Assembly: GCA_003133425.1 (NCBI GenBank)
Contig: PKXI01000128.1
Location: forward strand, 1-18,631
Length of the DNA stretch: 18,631 bases
Direction: 5' to 3'
DNA from: Acidobacteriaceae bacterium
Lineage (GTDB): Bacteria; Acidobacteriota; Terriglobia; Terriglobales; Acidobacteriaceae
Shown here: positions 1 through 9,004 of the stretch, one piece after another
Numbering within the stretch: the stretch's first letter is position 1
Layout: every line of letters begins with the position of its first letter
Notes under the pieces: generated by a model
The model's input: the letters and a program-made list of their open reading frames with translations, nothing else
The model's database searches: none
Told to the model about the DNA's origin: nothing
Made by a program: the position numbers and the translations under genes

Positions 1-945
1 GGTGGCGCCAAGGGCGGCGTCATCTGCGATCCCAAGGCAATGAGCCAGGGCGAGTTGGAGCGGATGACCCGCCGTTATACATCCGAAATCATCGATTTCA
101 TCGGACCGGAAAAAGACGTTCCAGCACCGGACGTCAATACCAACGATCAGACCATGGCTTGGATAATGGACACCTACTCCATGCACGTGGGCCACACTGT
201 CACCAGCGTTGTCACAGGCAAACCTCTGAACATCGGCGGCTCGCGCGGGCGCATCGAGGCCACGGGGCGCGGCGTGCTCGTGGTTTGCGGCGAAAGTCTG
301 CGCTACCTCAACATGCCCATCGAGGGTTGTCGGGTCATTATTCAGGGCTTTGGCAATGTAGGTTCAAATGCCGCTCGCCTCATGTTGGAGCAGGGATACA
401 AGATTGTCGGTATTGCCGAGAAAGATGGCGGCCTCTACAACGCGGCGGGTATCGATATTCACCAGCTCGTTGAGTACAAGTATCGCAACGGTACCACCCT
501 TGGTTTCCGCGGCGCTGAGGCCATACCAAGCGAAGAGCTCCTGGTCTCCGAATGCGAGATTCTCATCCCAGCCGCAACCGAAAACGTAATCACCAGCCGC
601 AACGCCGGCCAGATCAAGGCCCGCATCGTCGTCGAGGGTGCAAACGGTCCCACCACCGCAGTGGCCGATGAAATCCTCGCCGAAAAGCGCATCTTCATTG
701 TGCCCGACATCCTGGCTAATGCTGGCGGCGTTACAGCTAGTTATTTTGAATGGGTGCAGGACCGCCAGGGATACTTCTGGAAGGAAGCCATCGTCAACGA
801 GCAGTTGGAGACCATCCTCCGCGACAGCTTTGACGATGTAGTGCGCTATGCTGAGGCTCACAACGTGAACAACCGCATCGCCGCCTACATGCTATCCATT
901 GATCGTGTAGCCTTCACCATCAAGCAACGTGGCATCTACGCGTAG
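1..945 (+). CDS. Glutamate dehydrogenase (Glu/Leu/Phe/Val dehydrogenase family), 3' part
   Basis: The frame is open from base 1, so the gene's 5' end lies outside the window; 314 codons and a TAG stop are present. The first residues read [12 protein letters not shown], the family signature with the catalytic lysine (Lys4 of the fragment). The dinucleotide-binding Rossmann loop [10 protein letters not shown] follows at about residues 117-126. Family members of about 415-430 residues reversibly deaminate glutamate to 2-oxoglutarate and ammonium in the cytoplasm, so roughly the first 100 residues are missing. An ATG at position 40 is only an internal methionine, because the signature lies before it. 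The C-terminal part ([19 protein letters not shown]) is typical of the hexameric NAD-type enzymes. Coenzyme preference cannot be fixed from what is visible. A strong hairpin follows the stop. Confidence 0.95.
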   Translation, partial: GGAKGGVICDPKAMSQGELERMTRRYTSEIIDFIGPEKDVPAPDVNTNDQTMAWIMDTYSMHVGHTVTSVVTGKPLNIGGSRGRIEATGRGVLVVCGESLRYLNMPIEGCRVIIQGFGNVGSNAARLMLEQGYKIVGIAEKDGGLYNAAGIDIHQLVEYKYRNGTTLGFRGAEAIPSEELLVSECEILIPAATENVITSRNAGQIKARIVVEGANGPTTAVADEILAEKRIFIVPDILANAGGVTASYFEWVQDRQGYFWKEAIVNEQLETILRDSFDDVVRYAEAHNVNNRIAAYMLSIDRVAFTIKQRGIYA

Positions 946-983
946 GTGCTCATGAATTGCTGACCTGATTGTCAGTGTGCTGC

Positions 984-1032
984 AACAACGAGAGCGGGAC
1001 CGGCTTCGAGCCTGTTCCGCTCTCGTTGTTTT
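984..1032 (+). terminator. Terminator hairpin after glutamate dehydrogenase
   Basis: Bases 984-997 (AACAACGAGAGCGG) are perfectly complementary to 1017-1030, giving a 14-bp stem. A few further pairs lie inside the loop and a TTTT run spans 1029-1032. The hairpin sits about 40 bases after the TAG stop. The U tract is short, so termination strength is uncertain, but the position and stem fit an intrinsic terminator. Confidence 0.75.
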
Positions 1033-1612
1033 GCCAGGTGCAACTATCAACCCACTGGAACATACCGCTGACCAGCGGGAACGCCGGTAGAGAAAGAGTC
1101 GAAGGCAGATCGCCAAAGGCCATTGCATCTCGATAACAACTGTTCAACCGGTGCACCGGAACTACCTGCGCCAAACACAAACGCTGAATGTAGTGGATAA
1201 GTCGGCCTGAACCTTGCCTTGCCGGCCCTGTCGCAAAATGGGCCAGTCCCTCGTCAACCTCAAAAAATAATTAGCTAGATCTCCCCGATCCGGCCGTGTC
1301 AAAAGGTGCGGGTGCAGGCACAGAAAGTGATGGAAGAAGGCAACACCGTAACGGACAAACCAACTCTTCCATGGACTGCAGAAGGAAACGAATCCGAAGC
1401 AGCAGTCTTGGTATGAAAGCTCCAAATCACTGCTTGAAACTAGGTCATTGAACGTTCGTGACCTGCATGGATTGTGCCCGGGCCTTCTGGTTAAGTGAGA
1501 GGTACTGTTCTCGATCAAGAGACAAACTATCTTTTTCACCCGATGAGAGCGTTGATTCTACCTGTTGGGACTTTCGTACAACTTTGGTGGGTCGCAAGTT
1601 GCATAGGTGTCA
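1033..1612. other. Intergenic stretch with no gene recognised
   Basis: About 580 bases without a convincing reading frame. The minus-strand frame at 1162-1539 (125 codons) has a composition unlike a protein, no recognisable domain and no clear ribosome-binding site. The one notable detail is a perfect 12-base palindrome, CCGGTGCACCGG, at 1148-1159. No tRNA or known riboswitch was recognised by eye. The stretch may hold regulatory or decayed sequence. Confidence 0.5.
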
Positions 1613-1642
1613 TTGACGGTAGCGCTCAGTGCTGGCTATAAA
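1613..1642 (+). promoter_or_regulatory. Sigma-70-type promoter for the Ig-repeat lipoprotein
   Basis: A -35 box TTGACG (1613-1618) is followed by a 17-base spacer and a -10 box CTATAA (1636-1641); TATAAA with an 18-base spacer is the alternative reading. The predicted transcription start is near 1649, giving an untranslated leader of about 85 bases. A strong Shine-Dalgarno GGAGG (1721-1725) lies seven bases before the ATG at 1733. This is the best promoter match in the window. Confidence 0.6.
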
Positions 1643-1732
1643 GGCTCGTACTCAATGTCTCAATCTATGCCTGAAAGGCACGAAATGTGCTGTGGCTTAT
1701 TGCTTTGAGATAGTAACTCCGGAGGATAAGAA

Positions 1733-4700
1733 ATGCTGGGTAAAAAGTGCGGCTTGCTTTGCGTTGGATTTCTTTCCATTTGTCTGTTCTGGATAACTGG
1801 ATGTGGCGGCAGCGCAGCAGCCATCGGCATTTCAATTACTCCCTCAGCGAATACTGTAGATGGAACCGACTCGATCACTTTGACCGCAGTCGTCGCGAAT
1901 GATCGCAATGCCTCGGGTGTGACCTGGGCAGTGAGCGGCGGGGGAACCCTGTCGAACACGACCGCAACTTCGGCCACCTATACGGCGCCAGCCGCCACGA
2001 GTTCCACCCAGGCAATAACCGTGACGGCTACCTCCGCGGCGGATGCCACCAAGACCGTAACCGTGACGATTACGGTTGCTGCGAAGCCAACGATCACGAC
2101 GGTCGGCACGAGCCTTGCAGCGACGGTGGGAGCTGCGTATTCGGTTCAATTGTCGGGGAGCGGCGGTGTCAGCCCTTACACCTGGACCGTGACCTCCGGG
2201 ACACTGCCTCCGTGCCTGAGCATGAGTACAGGTGGCTTGATCACCGGCACCATCACTGCAGCCTGCGCCGGAACATACAGCCCGGTCTTCACGATGACGG
2301 ATTCCGGGACGCCAACAAAACTGACCGTGACTACGACGCTCAACGTGACAATTGCAGCGGCCCCAGCAATCGGGTTTACCGGCGCGGTTCCGGCCACCGC
2401 GACCTATAACGCGGCCTATGCAGGCAGCGCAGCAGCCAGCGGCGGCGCAGGCGCGCTCACATACAGCCTGGCAAGCGGCTCCTTGCCCACCGGCCTGGGC
2501 CTGAACGCAGCCAGCGGCGCAATTACCGGAACTCCCACAGCAGCCGGCACATTTGCCTTCACTGTCGCGGCCGCCGACGCCTTTGGAGACTCCTCAACCC
2601 AGGGCTACTCGATCACAGTGAATCCGGCGACGCCCACACTGGCCTTTACGGCGATTCCAACCCACACTTATGGCGACGCGTCATTTACCGTCAGCGCCGC
2701 CTCGGCTTCGACCGGTGCGGTCACCTACTCGGTTACCAGCGGACCAGCAACCATCATCGGCAACTCGGTGACGATCACTGGTGTGGGCACGGTAGTATTG
2801 GGCGCCAGCCAGGCAGCCACCACCAATTACACGACCGCGACCGCGAGCACCAGCTTCACGGTTAACGCGGAGACACCGACGCTGACCTTTGCGGCGATTC
2901 CAGCCCACACTTATGGTGACGCTCCGATTACCGTGAGCGCAACTTCAGCTTCGACCGGTGCCGTCACATACTCGGTCACCAGCGGTCCGGCCACCATTGC
3001 CGGCAACACGGTCACGCTGACCGGCGGCGGCACAGTCGTGCTCGGAGCAGGCCAGGCAGCCAACGGCAACTACGGCACCGCGATGGCGTCCGTCAGTTTC
3101 ACCGTGAACCCGGCGACGGCGACGCTGACCTTTACAGCGATTACGACTCATACATACGGCGATGCTCCGTTTGCTGTGAGCGCAACCTCGGCTTCGAGCG
3201 GTGCTGTCACCTACTCGGTCACCAGCGGCCCGGCAACCGTCACCGGCAACACAGTGACGATCACCGGCGTGGGCACAGTCGTGCTCGGCGCAAGCCAGGC
3301 GGCCACCGCCAACTACACCTCGGCAACCGCATCCACCAGTTTCACGGTCAACATTGGAGTACCGACGTTGACCTTTACTGCGATTCCAAACCATGCCTTC
3401 GGCGACGCTCCGTTTACCGTGAGCGCAACCTCGGCTTCGAACGGTGCGGTCACATACTCAGTCACTAGCGGACCGGCAACCATCGCTGGAAACACAGTGA
3501 CGTTGACCGGCGTGGGCACCGTCGTGCTCGGCGCCAGCCAGGCAGCCACCGCCAACTACACCTCAGCAACCGCATCCACCAGCTTCACGGTCGGCATTGC
3601 AGTACCGACGCTAACCTTTGCGGCAATCCCAACCCACACCTATGGCGACGCGCCCTTTACCGTGAGCGCAACCTCGGCTTCGACAGGTGCGGTCACTTAC
3701 TCCGTCACTAGCGGTCCTGCAACCATCCTCGGCAACACGGTGACCATCACCGGCGCAGGCACAGTCGTGCTCGGCGCAAGCCAGGCCGCCACTGCCAACT
3801 ACACCTCGGCAACCGCATCCACCAGCTTTACGGTCAATGCGGCAACGCCCACACTCACCTTTACCGCGATTCCAACTCACACCGTCGGCGACGCCTCATT
3901 TACCGTGAGCGCAACCTCGGCTTCAAGCGGTGCGGTCACATACTCGGTCACCAGCGGACCGGCAACCATCCTCGGCAACATGGTCACGCTCACTGGCTCG
4001 GGCACGGTTGTCCTCGGCGCCAGCCAGGCGGCCACCGCCAACTACACCTCAGCCACCGCATCTACCAGCTTCGCGGTCAATCCAGGGTTGAGCATCACCA
4101 CCTCAACCACGCTCCCGTCGGGTAGCGTCAGCACTCTCTATTCGCAATCGCTCGCAGCCACAGGCGGCTCCAACACCGGGTATACCTGGACGGTTACCGC
4201 GGGAGGCACGCAACTTGCGGCTATTGACCTGAGCCTCTCCACTGGCGGTGTCCTGTCGGGCACGCCCGCTACCAATGGGAGCGCAGCATTCACAGCTCAA
4301 GTAACCGACTCGCAAAGCCGCACCGCAACGGCCAACTTCTCAGTTACTATTTACGCCGGCTTAACCGTGACAACAACCACGCTTCCCGCAACAAATGTGG
4401 GAGCGCCCTATTCGCAGACGCTCGCGGCCGCAGGCGGCACGGGCACGGGCTACACGTGGACCGCTACATCCAGCAACCTTGCAACCTACGGTCTTAGCCT
4501 GTCGACTGCGGGTGTTGTTACCGGCACGCCAACTCAGGCCGGGCCCGCCAGCTTCACCGCAAATGTGAAGGATTCGAACAACAACACGGCAACCCAGCCA
4601 TTGGCGATTACGATCTACAGCGCGCTATCGCTGCCCACGCCGGATCCATCCTCACTGCCTTCCACCGGGTACACCAACGTAGCCTACTCCGGGACCATCA

Positions 4701-7318
4701 ACCCTTCGGGCGGCAGCGGAAGTTATTGCTGGAAGGTTACTGGCTTGCCTTCCGATGGCTTGAGTGCACCCCTTTCGAACTCCCCTTGCGGTTACATGGG
4801 CAGCTCGCTGTTCATCGGCGGACTGCCGGGGCCAACGCCTGCCGTGGTCACATTCAACGTCACATTGACCGATACCACGACGAACGCCTCAGTCACCATA
4901 AACGGATATAACATCACGATCAGCACTCCGACCCCGGTCACGCTGCCCACGCCCAGTTCCACTGTTCCGGGAGCGGCGACCCAGAACCAGCCCTATACCG
5001 GGTCGATCGCTGTATCGGGGGGCGTAGCTCCCTTTACCTGGTCAATCAACGGGGCTCCTGTTACCGCAGGGGGACTCGCTCTGACGAACGGCCTGACCGC
5101 CAACAACTCGGGGGACTTGCTGACCATCACCGGAACGCCAACCACCCTTACTATAGTGAATTTAACCAACGTAAAGGTGACCGACAGCATCGGCTCCAAC
5201 CAGACCAACTCTTACAGCATCGCGGTCAACAGCGCCGGCTCCAATGTCAGCGGTCAGATCTTCCTGAACAACAACTGCAGCGGAACCCAGCCCACCTTCA
5301 CGGTGAGCATCAACACCACACCCACGGCCACCACCACGACCACCGACAGCAGCGGCAATTACTCGTTCACCGGCATCCCCAACGGCACGTACACCATCAC
5401 GCCGTCGATCGTTGCAGCTTCAAGTTCGTTGTTCTATCCCGCCAGCTACACCGGCGTGACGTTGAACAACATCTCCAACAGCAATGTCACGGGAGAAAAC
5501 TTCAACGCGGCGGTGGGTTACACGGTCTCTGGCACAGTGTCGTACACCACCGGCGGGGCACCACAGACCGGGCGGACCTACCTGGTACTGAACAACACCA
5601 CCTGCGGTGGCGGGAACGGCGGACCGGGGACCAGCATCTCACAGGCCACTCTGACTTCTGGTGGCGGATTCACCATTCGCGGCGTGCCGCCGGGCAGCTA
5701 CACGCTGAAGGCATGGATGGATCCGATCGGCATGGGCCTGCAAAACGCAATCGACCCGACTGGCAACTCGACCGTGACGGTTTCGAACGCCAACGTTACC
5801 AACGCTGCCGTCACAATGGCCAATCCAACGTATGCGACCCCGAGCTCGAACCCCTCAATCAACGACATTATTCCCAACGCACAGGGCATGCTGATTGAGT
5901 ACGGTGTGAGCAAAAACAGCAATAGCGTCGAGGACGCGAATCAATACGTCGTGGAATGGAGCACCAGCCCCACGCTTGGCGGCGGGTCCGGCGGTGGACA
6001 ATTTGCCAGCGTCGCTGGAAGCCACACGTTCACGGCGAATGGGGACAAAGGTGTCTGGATCCTCACCAATTCGGTGGCTGGCGCGGGCTCTTTCGCCAGC
6101 GGCACAACCTACTACTTCCAGGCCCGGTCCTTTAACACGCTGGACACCGCCAATCCCCATCCCTCGGGGTGGTGTAATTACACATCGAGCGGGTGCAGCG
6201 GGACCACCGGCTTTACCGGCGTGACCATCGGCACGCCTTCGTGCACCGGCACTTGCACCTCGGTTTCAGGTTCGGTGACCATTCCGGCCGGCATTACCAT
6301 TCAATCGGGCGCGTCGTTATACCTGGGCATGATCGAGTTGTCGGGCCCCGGCGGCGACCCGATTGGCATCTATGCCACCGAGATTACGAACCCGGCGACC
6401 GGAGCGAATAACTTTACGGTCACTGTTCCGAGCGGCCCCAACTATGCGGTATTAGGGATCCTCGACCAGAACAACATCGGCGAGTTCGCTCCCGGGGTCA
6501 TAAACAATGTGGGAGATAATATCTCCGCCAACATAACTGTGTCGGGCAGCACGATGACCGGGCAAAACGCCACCTTGCCCACTACCGGCAGCTCGGCTCA
6601 AGTGCAGACGACTTACTATCAAAGCACATATTCCGGCGGCACCTCGTCAGCGTACCAACTCAATTTCAGTCTGAGGGAGTCGGATAAGTTGCCGGTGGCC
6701 GTTACCTTGTCCTCGGGTCCCAACCTGCTCAACAACAGTGGGGCCGTGGCCATTGACATGAGCAATTGCACCGATTGCGGCAACACTCAGTTCGATTACT
6801 ACTTCACTCTCCCCGGCGGAACGCCGGCCTTGAACGACACTTACGGCTTCACCGTGACCTACAGCGACGGGAGCCAGGATACGGGCAGCACAGTCAACGG
6901 CGCCGTAACCGCGTTTGGAAGCACGGGCGCGATCACGGGTCCAAGCGACCTTGTCACGAATCTTTCACCGAGCGCGAATAGCAGCACCAGCCTGACGCCG
7001 ACGTTTACCTGGACCTTCCCGTCCGGTGCCAGCACTGCCAACTACTATTACTCGTTCTATATTTCGCCAAGCACTTGTTCGGGGCCCTGCAACGATATCT
7101 GGCAGATACCGGGCAACAACTCCAAATCCAACGGCTTCACTTATGCCGAAACAGGTTCGGGAACTACCGGGACCCTTACCTGGGGCACCGATCCTATTCC
7201 TGGGGACAACAGCACGCCGACGGGAAACCTGATACTTAATTCGGTCTACAACTGGCAGATTCAGGTCCAGGATAGCAACGGCAACCAGGCGCAGACCATG
7301 ACGTGGTACCAGCCGTAA
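1733..7318 (+). CDS. Giant Ig-repeat lipoprotein (1,861 aa)
   Basis: The start ATG has a GGAGG ribosome-binding site at 1721-1725. Residues 1-24 form a lipoprotein signal with lipobox ITGC (Cys24). Domains run in this order: an Ig-like domain (about 31-116); two He_PIG-type Ig domains (117-209, 210-296); six 81-residue Ig-like repeats carrying HTYGD and YSVTSGPATI motifs (297-782); about four more He_PIG-type domains (783-1167) with the GLSLSTAGVVTGTP pattern; two carboxypeptidase-regulatory-like modules (about 1168-1360) with GNYSFTGIPNGTYTI; and a fibronectin-like C-terminal region containing several closely spaced cysteine pairs. No catalytic domain is visible. The protein is probably an extracytoplasmic, lipid-anchored surface protein, perhaps in adhesion, carbohydrate contact or matrix; that role is inference. 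It forms a single-gene unit with its own promoter and terminator. Composition is extremely rich in Thr, Ser, Ala, Gly and Asn, as in other secreted repeat proteins. Confidence 0.9.
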   Translation: MLGKKCGLLCVGFLSICLFWITGCGGSAAAIGISITPSANTVDGTDSITLTAVVANDRNASGVTWAVSGGGTLSNTTATSATYTAPAATSSTQAITVTATSAADATKTVTVTITVAAKPTITTVGTSLAATVGAAYSVQLSGSGGVSPYTWTVTSGTLPPCLSMSTGGLITGTITAACAGTYSPVFTMTDSGTPTKLTVTTTLNVTIAAAPAIGFTGAVPATATYNAAYAGSAAASGGAGALTYSLASGSLPTGLGLNAASGAITGTPTAAGTFAFTVAAADAFGDSSTQGYSITVNPATPTLAFTAIPTHTYGDASFTVSAASASTGAVTYSVTSGPATIIGNSVTITGVGTVVLGASQAATTNYTTATASTSFTVNAETPTLTFAAIPAHTYGDAPITVSATSASTGAVTYSVTSGPATIAGNTVTLTGGGTVVLGAGQAANGNYGTAMASVSFTVNPATATLTFTAITTHTYGDAPFAVSATSASSGAVTYSVTSGPATVTGNTVTITGVGTVVLGASQAATANYTSATASTSFTVNIGVPTLTFTAIPNHAFGDAPFTVSATSASNGAVTYSVTSGPATIAGNTVTLTGVGTVVLGASQAATANYTSATASTSFTVGIAVPTLTFAAIPTHTYGDAPFTVSATSASTGAVTYSVTSGPATILGNTVTITGAGTVVLGASQAATANYTSATASTSFTVNAATPTLTFTAIPTHTVGDASFTVSATSASSGAVTYSVTSGPATILGNMVTLTGSGTVVLGASQAATANYTSATASTSFAVNPGLSITTSTTLPSGSVSTLYSQSLAATGGSNTGYTWTVTAGGTQLAAIDLSLSTGGVLSGTPATNGSAAFTAQVTDSQSRTATANFSVTIYAGLTVTTTTLPATNVGAPYSQTLAAAGGTGTGYTWTATSSNLATYGLSLSTAGVVTGTPTQAGPASFTANVKDSNNNTATQPLAITIYSALSLPTPDPSSLPSTGYTNVAYSGTINPSGGSGSYCWKVTGLPSDGLSAPLSNSPCGYMGSSLFIGGLPGPTPAVVTFNVTLTDTTTNASVTINGYNITISTPTPVTLPTPSSTVPGAATQNQPYTGSIAVSGGVAPFTWSINGAPVTAGGLALTNGLTANNSGDLLTITGTPTTLTIVNLTNVKVTDSIGSNQTNSYSIAVNSAGSNVSGQIFLNNNCSGTQPTFTVSINTTPTATTTTTDSSGNYSFTGIPNGTYTITPSIVAASSSLFYPASYTGVTLNNISNSNVTGENFNAAVGYTVSGTVSYTTGGAPQTGRTYLVLNNTTCGGGNGGPGTSISQATLTSGGGFTIRGVPPGSYTLKAWMDPIGMGLQNAIDPTGNSTVTVSNANVTNAAVTMANPTYATPSSNPSINDIIPNAQGMLIEYGVSKNSNSVEDANQYVVEWSTSPTLGGGSGGGQFASVAGSHTFTANGDKGVWILTNSVAGAGSFASGTTYYFQARSFNTLDTANPHPSGWCNYTSSGCSGTTGFTGVTIGTPSCTGTCTSVSGSVTIPAGITIQSGASLYLGMIELSGPGGDPIGIYATEITNPATGANNFTVTVPSGPNYAVLGILDQNNIGEFAPGVINNVGDNISANITVSGSTMTGQNATLPTTGSSAQVQTTYYQSTYSGGTSSAYQLNFSLRESDKLPVAVTLSSGPNLLNNSGAVAIDMSNCTDCGNTQFDYYFTLPGGTPALNDTYGFTVTYSDGSQDTGSTVNGAVTAFGSTGAITGPSDLVTNLSPSANSSTSLTPTFTWTFPSGASTANYYYSFYISPSTCSGPCNDIWQIPGNNSKSNGFTYAETGSGTTGTLTWGTDPIPGDNSTPTGNLILNSVYNWQIQVQDSNGNQAQTMTWYQP
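2621..4078 (+). repeat. Six in-frame tandem repeats of exactly 243 bp
   Basis: Units start at 2621, 2864, 3107, 3350, 3593 and 3836; the equivalent codon recurs at 4079, just past the array. Every unit is 81 codons, with no insertion or deletion between copies. Each encodes one Ig-like unit containing HTYGD (HAFGD and HTVGD in units 4 and 6) and an SGPAT core. Units 3-6 share long nearly identical DNA stretches, for example around the segment coding ASQAATANYTSATAST. This indicates recent duplication or ongoing exchange between copies. Confidence 0.92.
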
Positions 7319-7336
7319 GATTCAAGCCTGTTTCAA

Positions 7337-7371
7337 CAAAGAAGGCGGCGTAAATCTCGCCGCCTTCTTTG
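7337..7371 (+). terminator. Terminator hairpin after the Ig-repeat lipoprotein
   Basis: Bases 7337-7350 (CAAAGAAGGCGGCG) pair perfectly with 7358-7371, with a 7-base loop (TAAATCT). The structure begins about 18 bases after the TAA stop. The A and T ends of the stem give the usual A-rich and T-rich flanks, though no long U tract follows. It could work in both directions and would then also serve the decayed minus-strand gene to its right. Confidence 0.8.
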
Positions 7372-7424
7372 CGTTTGCAAAGCTCAGTGCACCGTATCGT
7401 TGTCCAACCCACCCTCTCGGCCAG

Positions 7425-7708
7425 TCAGGCTCGCAGAATTCGCTCAAGCACATACAAATTGAAAAGCCTAAAAGATCTGTACCAGTCAAATGGTTGGTTC
7501 GCGGCCGGTTTTTGTTTCGGCCAGATCCCCTCGGCGGCAATTCTGGCCAGTTCCCGTTTCAGCGGGTTGCGTGGGTCCAGTCCTTGTAGGACCACTTTTT
7601 CTGCCTGTTCTCGCGGCCTGGTCCGAGCGGAATGCTACTTAACTTTGCCATCTTCATAGATGTAGAAGGGTTTTCGACACCGCCGCTTCTTTCATTGAGG
7701 TTTGTCAT
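7425..7708 (-). pseudogene. Decayed small gene, about 94 codons, function unknown
   Basis: On the minus strand an ATG at 7708 opens a frame reading MTNLNERSGGVENP. Adding one base at the short C run there moves into a frame reading FYIYEDGKVK, then a TAG (7635-7637), then 69 protein-like codons (HSARTRPREQAEK ... GLDPRNPLKRELARIAAEG ... YVLERILRA) to a TGA at 7425-7427. Restored length is about 94 residues, with a charged, probably helical C-terminal half and no membrane segment. I do not recognise the family. Two lesions, a frameshift and an in-frame stop, suggest a pseudogene; a sequence error plus a recent nonsense mutation is the alternative. No good ribosome-binding site precedes the ATG. 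It is convergent with the lipoprotein gene and divergent from pgsA. The composite reading is inference. Confidence 0.35.
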
Positions 7709-7870
7709 GTTGCTTGCACTCTGGCGAGTCTCCAGTCAACACGCTTATAGTTATCGTAGTGACCTAAGTTTTCGGCATGGCCAGGATTGAATGACTTCAG
7801 CTGACTTTCAACACTTCGTGATCCAAGCACAGGACGAAGAAAAGCGTCTGTTGATTCCACAGGACTTAAT

Positions 7871-8509
7871 GTGAACTTACCAAATTCAATCACGATGAGC
7901 CGGATCGTCATGATCCCGCTTTTGTTGTGGATTCTCTCGCCGCATTTTCCTTGGCAGGCGTACGGCGCGCAGGAGATTCTGGCCTCTGTCCTCTTTGTAA
8001 TGGCTTCCATCACCGATGGCCTCGATGGCTATCTGGCCCGCAGACGCGGCCAGATTACCACCATGGGCATGTTGCTCGATCCCTTGGCCGATAAGATCAT
8101 GGTCACCGGAGCGATCATTGCCTTGGTCGCCTACAATCCTCAAGTCGTCAAGGTGTGGATTGCCGTTGTCATCGTGGCGCGCGAATTCCTCATCTCCGGC
8201 CTGCGCTCAATCGCTTCGTCTGAGGGCTTCACCATCCAGGCCAGCGACCTCGGCAAACTGAAGACCGTGGTCCAGATCGTCTCTGTCACCTCTGCCATCC
8301 TTGCCCACCGCTGGGACCACTGGCAGATCGGCGTGCTCGTCATCCCGGTAATGTGGTACGCGGTTGCAGCTATCTACTTCACCGTGCTGGTTTCCACCAT
8401 CTCTGCAATCGACTATTTCATAGGCTTCTGGAAGCAGATTGACCGAGCCTCCAAGGACCGCCGGAAAGCGGCTGTCCTTGGCAGGCGCAAGAGCGCCAGC
8501 ATCCTGTAG
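7871..8509 (+). CDS. pgsA: CDP-diacylglycerol--glycerol-3-phosphate 3-phosphatidyltransferase
   Basis: The 212-residue integral membrane enzyme makes phosphatidylglycerol phosphate from CDP-diacylglycerol and glycerol 3-phosphate, the committed step to phosphatidylglycerol and cardiolipin. The full CDP-alcohol phosphotransferase motif D-x2-DG-x2-AR-x8-G-x3-D-x3-D is present: Asp49, Asp52-Gly53, Ala56-Arg57, Gly66, Asp70 and Asp74. Hydrophobic segments lie before and after it, and the C-terminal tail is Lys/Arg-rich. The start is GTG at 7871, with AGGA at 7861-7864 six bases before it. It gives the typical N-terminus (M)NLPNSIT; the ATG at 7869 meets TGA immediately, and the ATG at 7895 would cut the conserved start. 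Length matches the family. The gene stands alone and is convergent with osmC. Confidence 0.95.
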   Translation: MNLPNSITMSRIVMIPLLLWILSPHFPWQAYGAQEILASVLFVMASITDGLDGYLARRRGQITTMGMLLDPLADKIMVTGAIIALVAYNPQVVKVWIAVVIVAREFLISGLRSIASSEGFTIQASDLGKLKTVVQIVSVTSAILAHRWDHWQIGVLVIPVMWYAVAAIYFTVLVSTISAIDYFIGFWKQIDRASKDRRKAAVLGRRKSASIL

Positions 8510-8586
8510 TTCAGAGAGCGTCCGCAGATTGCTCCCCAAGGTGCGGAACTTGCCGGCTGTGGCCGCTTGGAAATACTGGATGAACG

Positions 8587-9003
8587 TCAGCTATGCGCCG
8601 CTGCTACCTCGGCAATCGTCAGCTCAATCTTGATCTCAGGCAGCGATAGCAGGGTGTTGTGAATCAGACAGCAATGCACAGAACGCCTCAGCCCCTCCGT
8701 CTGTTCCTCTGTGAGAGCAACAGGGCACTCAACATGAATGTTGAAGTTGCCAAGCCGCGCGGGCTGCTTCAGCTTGTCGGCAGTCACCGACACTTCCACA
8801 CCCCGATCAGCGAGGTTGCGGGCTTTGAGGTATTGCACAGCGTAAAAGGCCGCACAGGAACCCAATGACGCCAACAGCAACTCTGGAGGCGTCATGGCAG
8901 AGTCCTCGCCGCCATTCTCCATCGGCTGGTCGCAAAGAATGGAATGAGACCGTGCTTGGATGTTGAACCTTACCTGACCAAGATGAGAAACTTTCACTTC
9001 CAT
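8587..9003 (-). CDS. OsmC/Ohr family thiol peroxidase
   Basis: The 138-residue protein has the OsmC fold signature MTPPELLLASLGSCAAFYAVQYL around residues 37-59. Its two expected reactive cysteines are Cys50 (in LGSC) and Cys112 (in CLIHNTL). Family members reduce organic hydroperoxides in the cytoplasm using lipoyl or other thiols; some also act on sulfane-sulfur species. I chose the ATG at 9003 because a GAGGG ribosome-binding site precedes it at the usual distance. The longer frame from 9036 adds 11 residues that overlap the upstream gene and show no homology. The start lies one base beyond the TGA of the sigma-factor gene, so translation is very likely coupled. The OsmC versus Ohr subfamily cannot be separated firmly by eye. 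Confidence 0.9.
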   Translation of the reverse strand: MEVKVSHLGQVRFNIQARSHSILCDQPMENGGEDSAMTPPELLLASLGSCAAFYAVQYLKARNLADRGVEVSVTADKLKQPARLGNFNIHVECPVALTEEQTEGLRRSVHCCLIHNTLLSLPEIKIELTIAEVAAAHS

Positions 9004-9004
9004 A

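Noticed and set aside
1162..1539. Minus-strand 125-codon frame in the intergenic stretch
   Set aside because: Composition is unlike a protein (many Cys, Trp, Arg), with no domain and no convincing ribosome-binding site.
2945..3394. Long antisense frames opposite the Ig repeats
   Set aside because: They recur with the 243-bp period, have Arg/Gly/Cys-rich composition and no domains; they are shadows of the repeat coding sequence.
2621..4078. CRISPR-like array
   Set aside because: Units are 243 bp, in frame, without spacers and encode Ig-like domains.
7369..7659. Plus-strand 96-codon frame after the lipoprotein
   Set aside because: It begins inside the terminator hairpin and has no domain; the opposite strand gives the more protein-like reading.
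8521..8547. Short TCCGCA/TGCGGA inverted repeat between pgsA and osmC as a terminator
   Set aside because: Only a 6-bp stem with a 15-base loop and no U tract; too weak to call.
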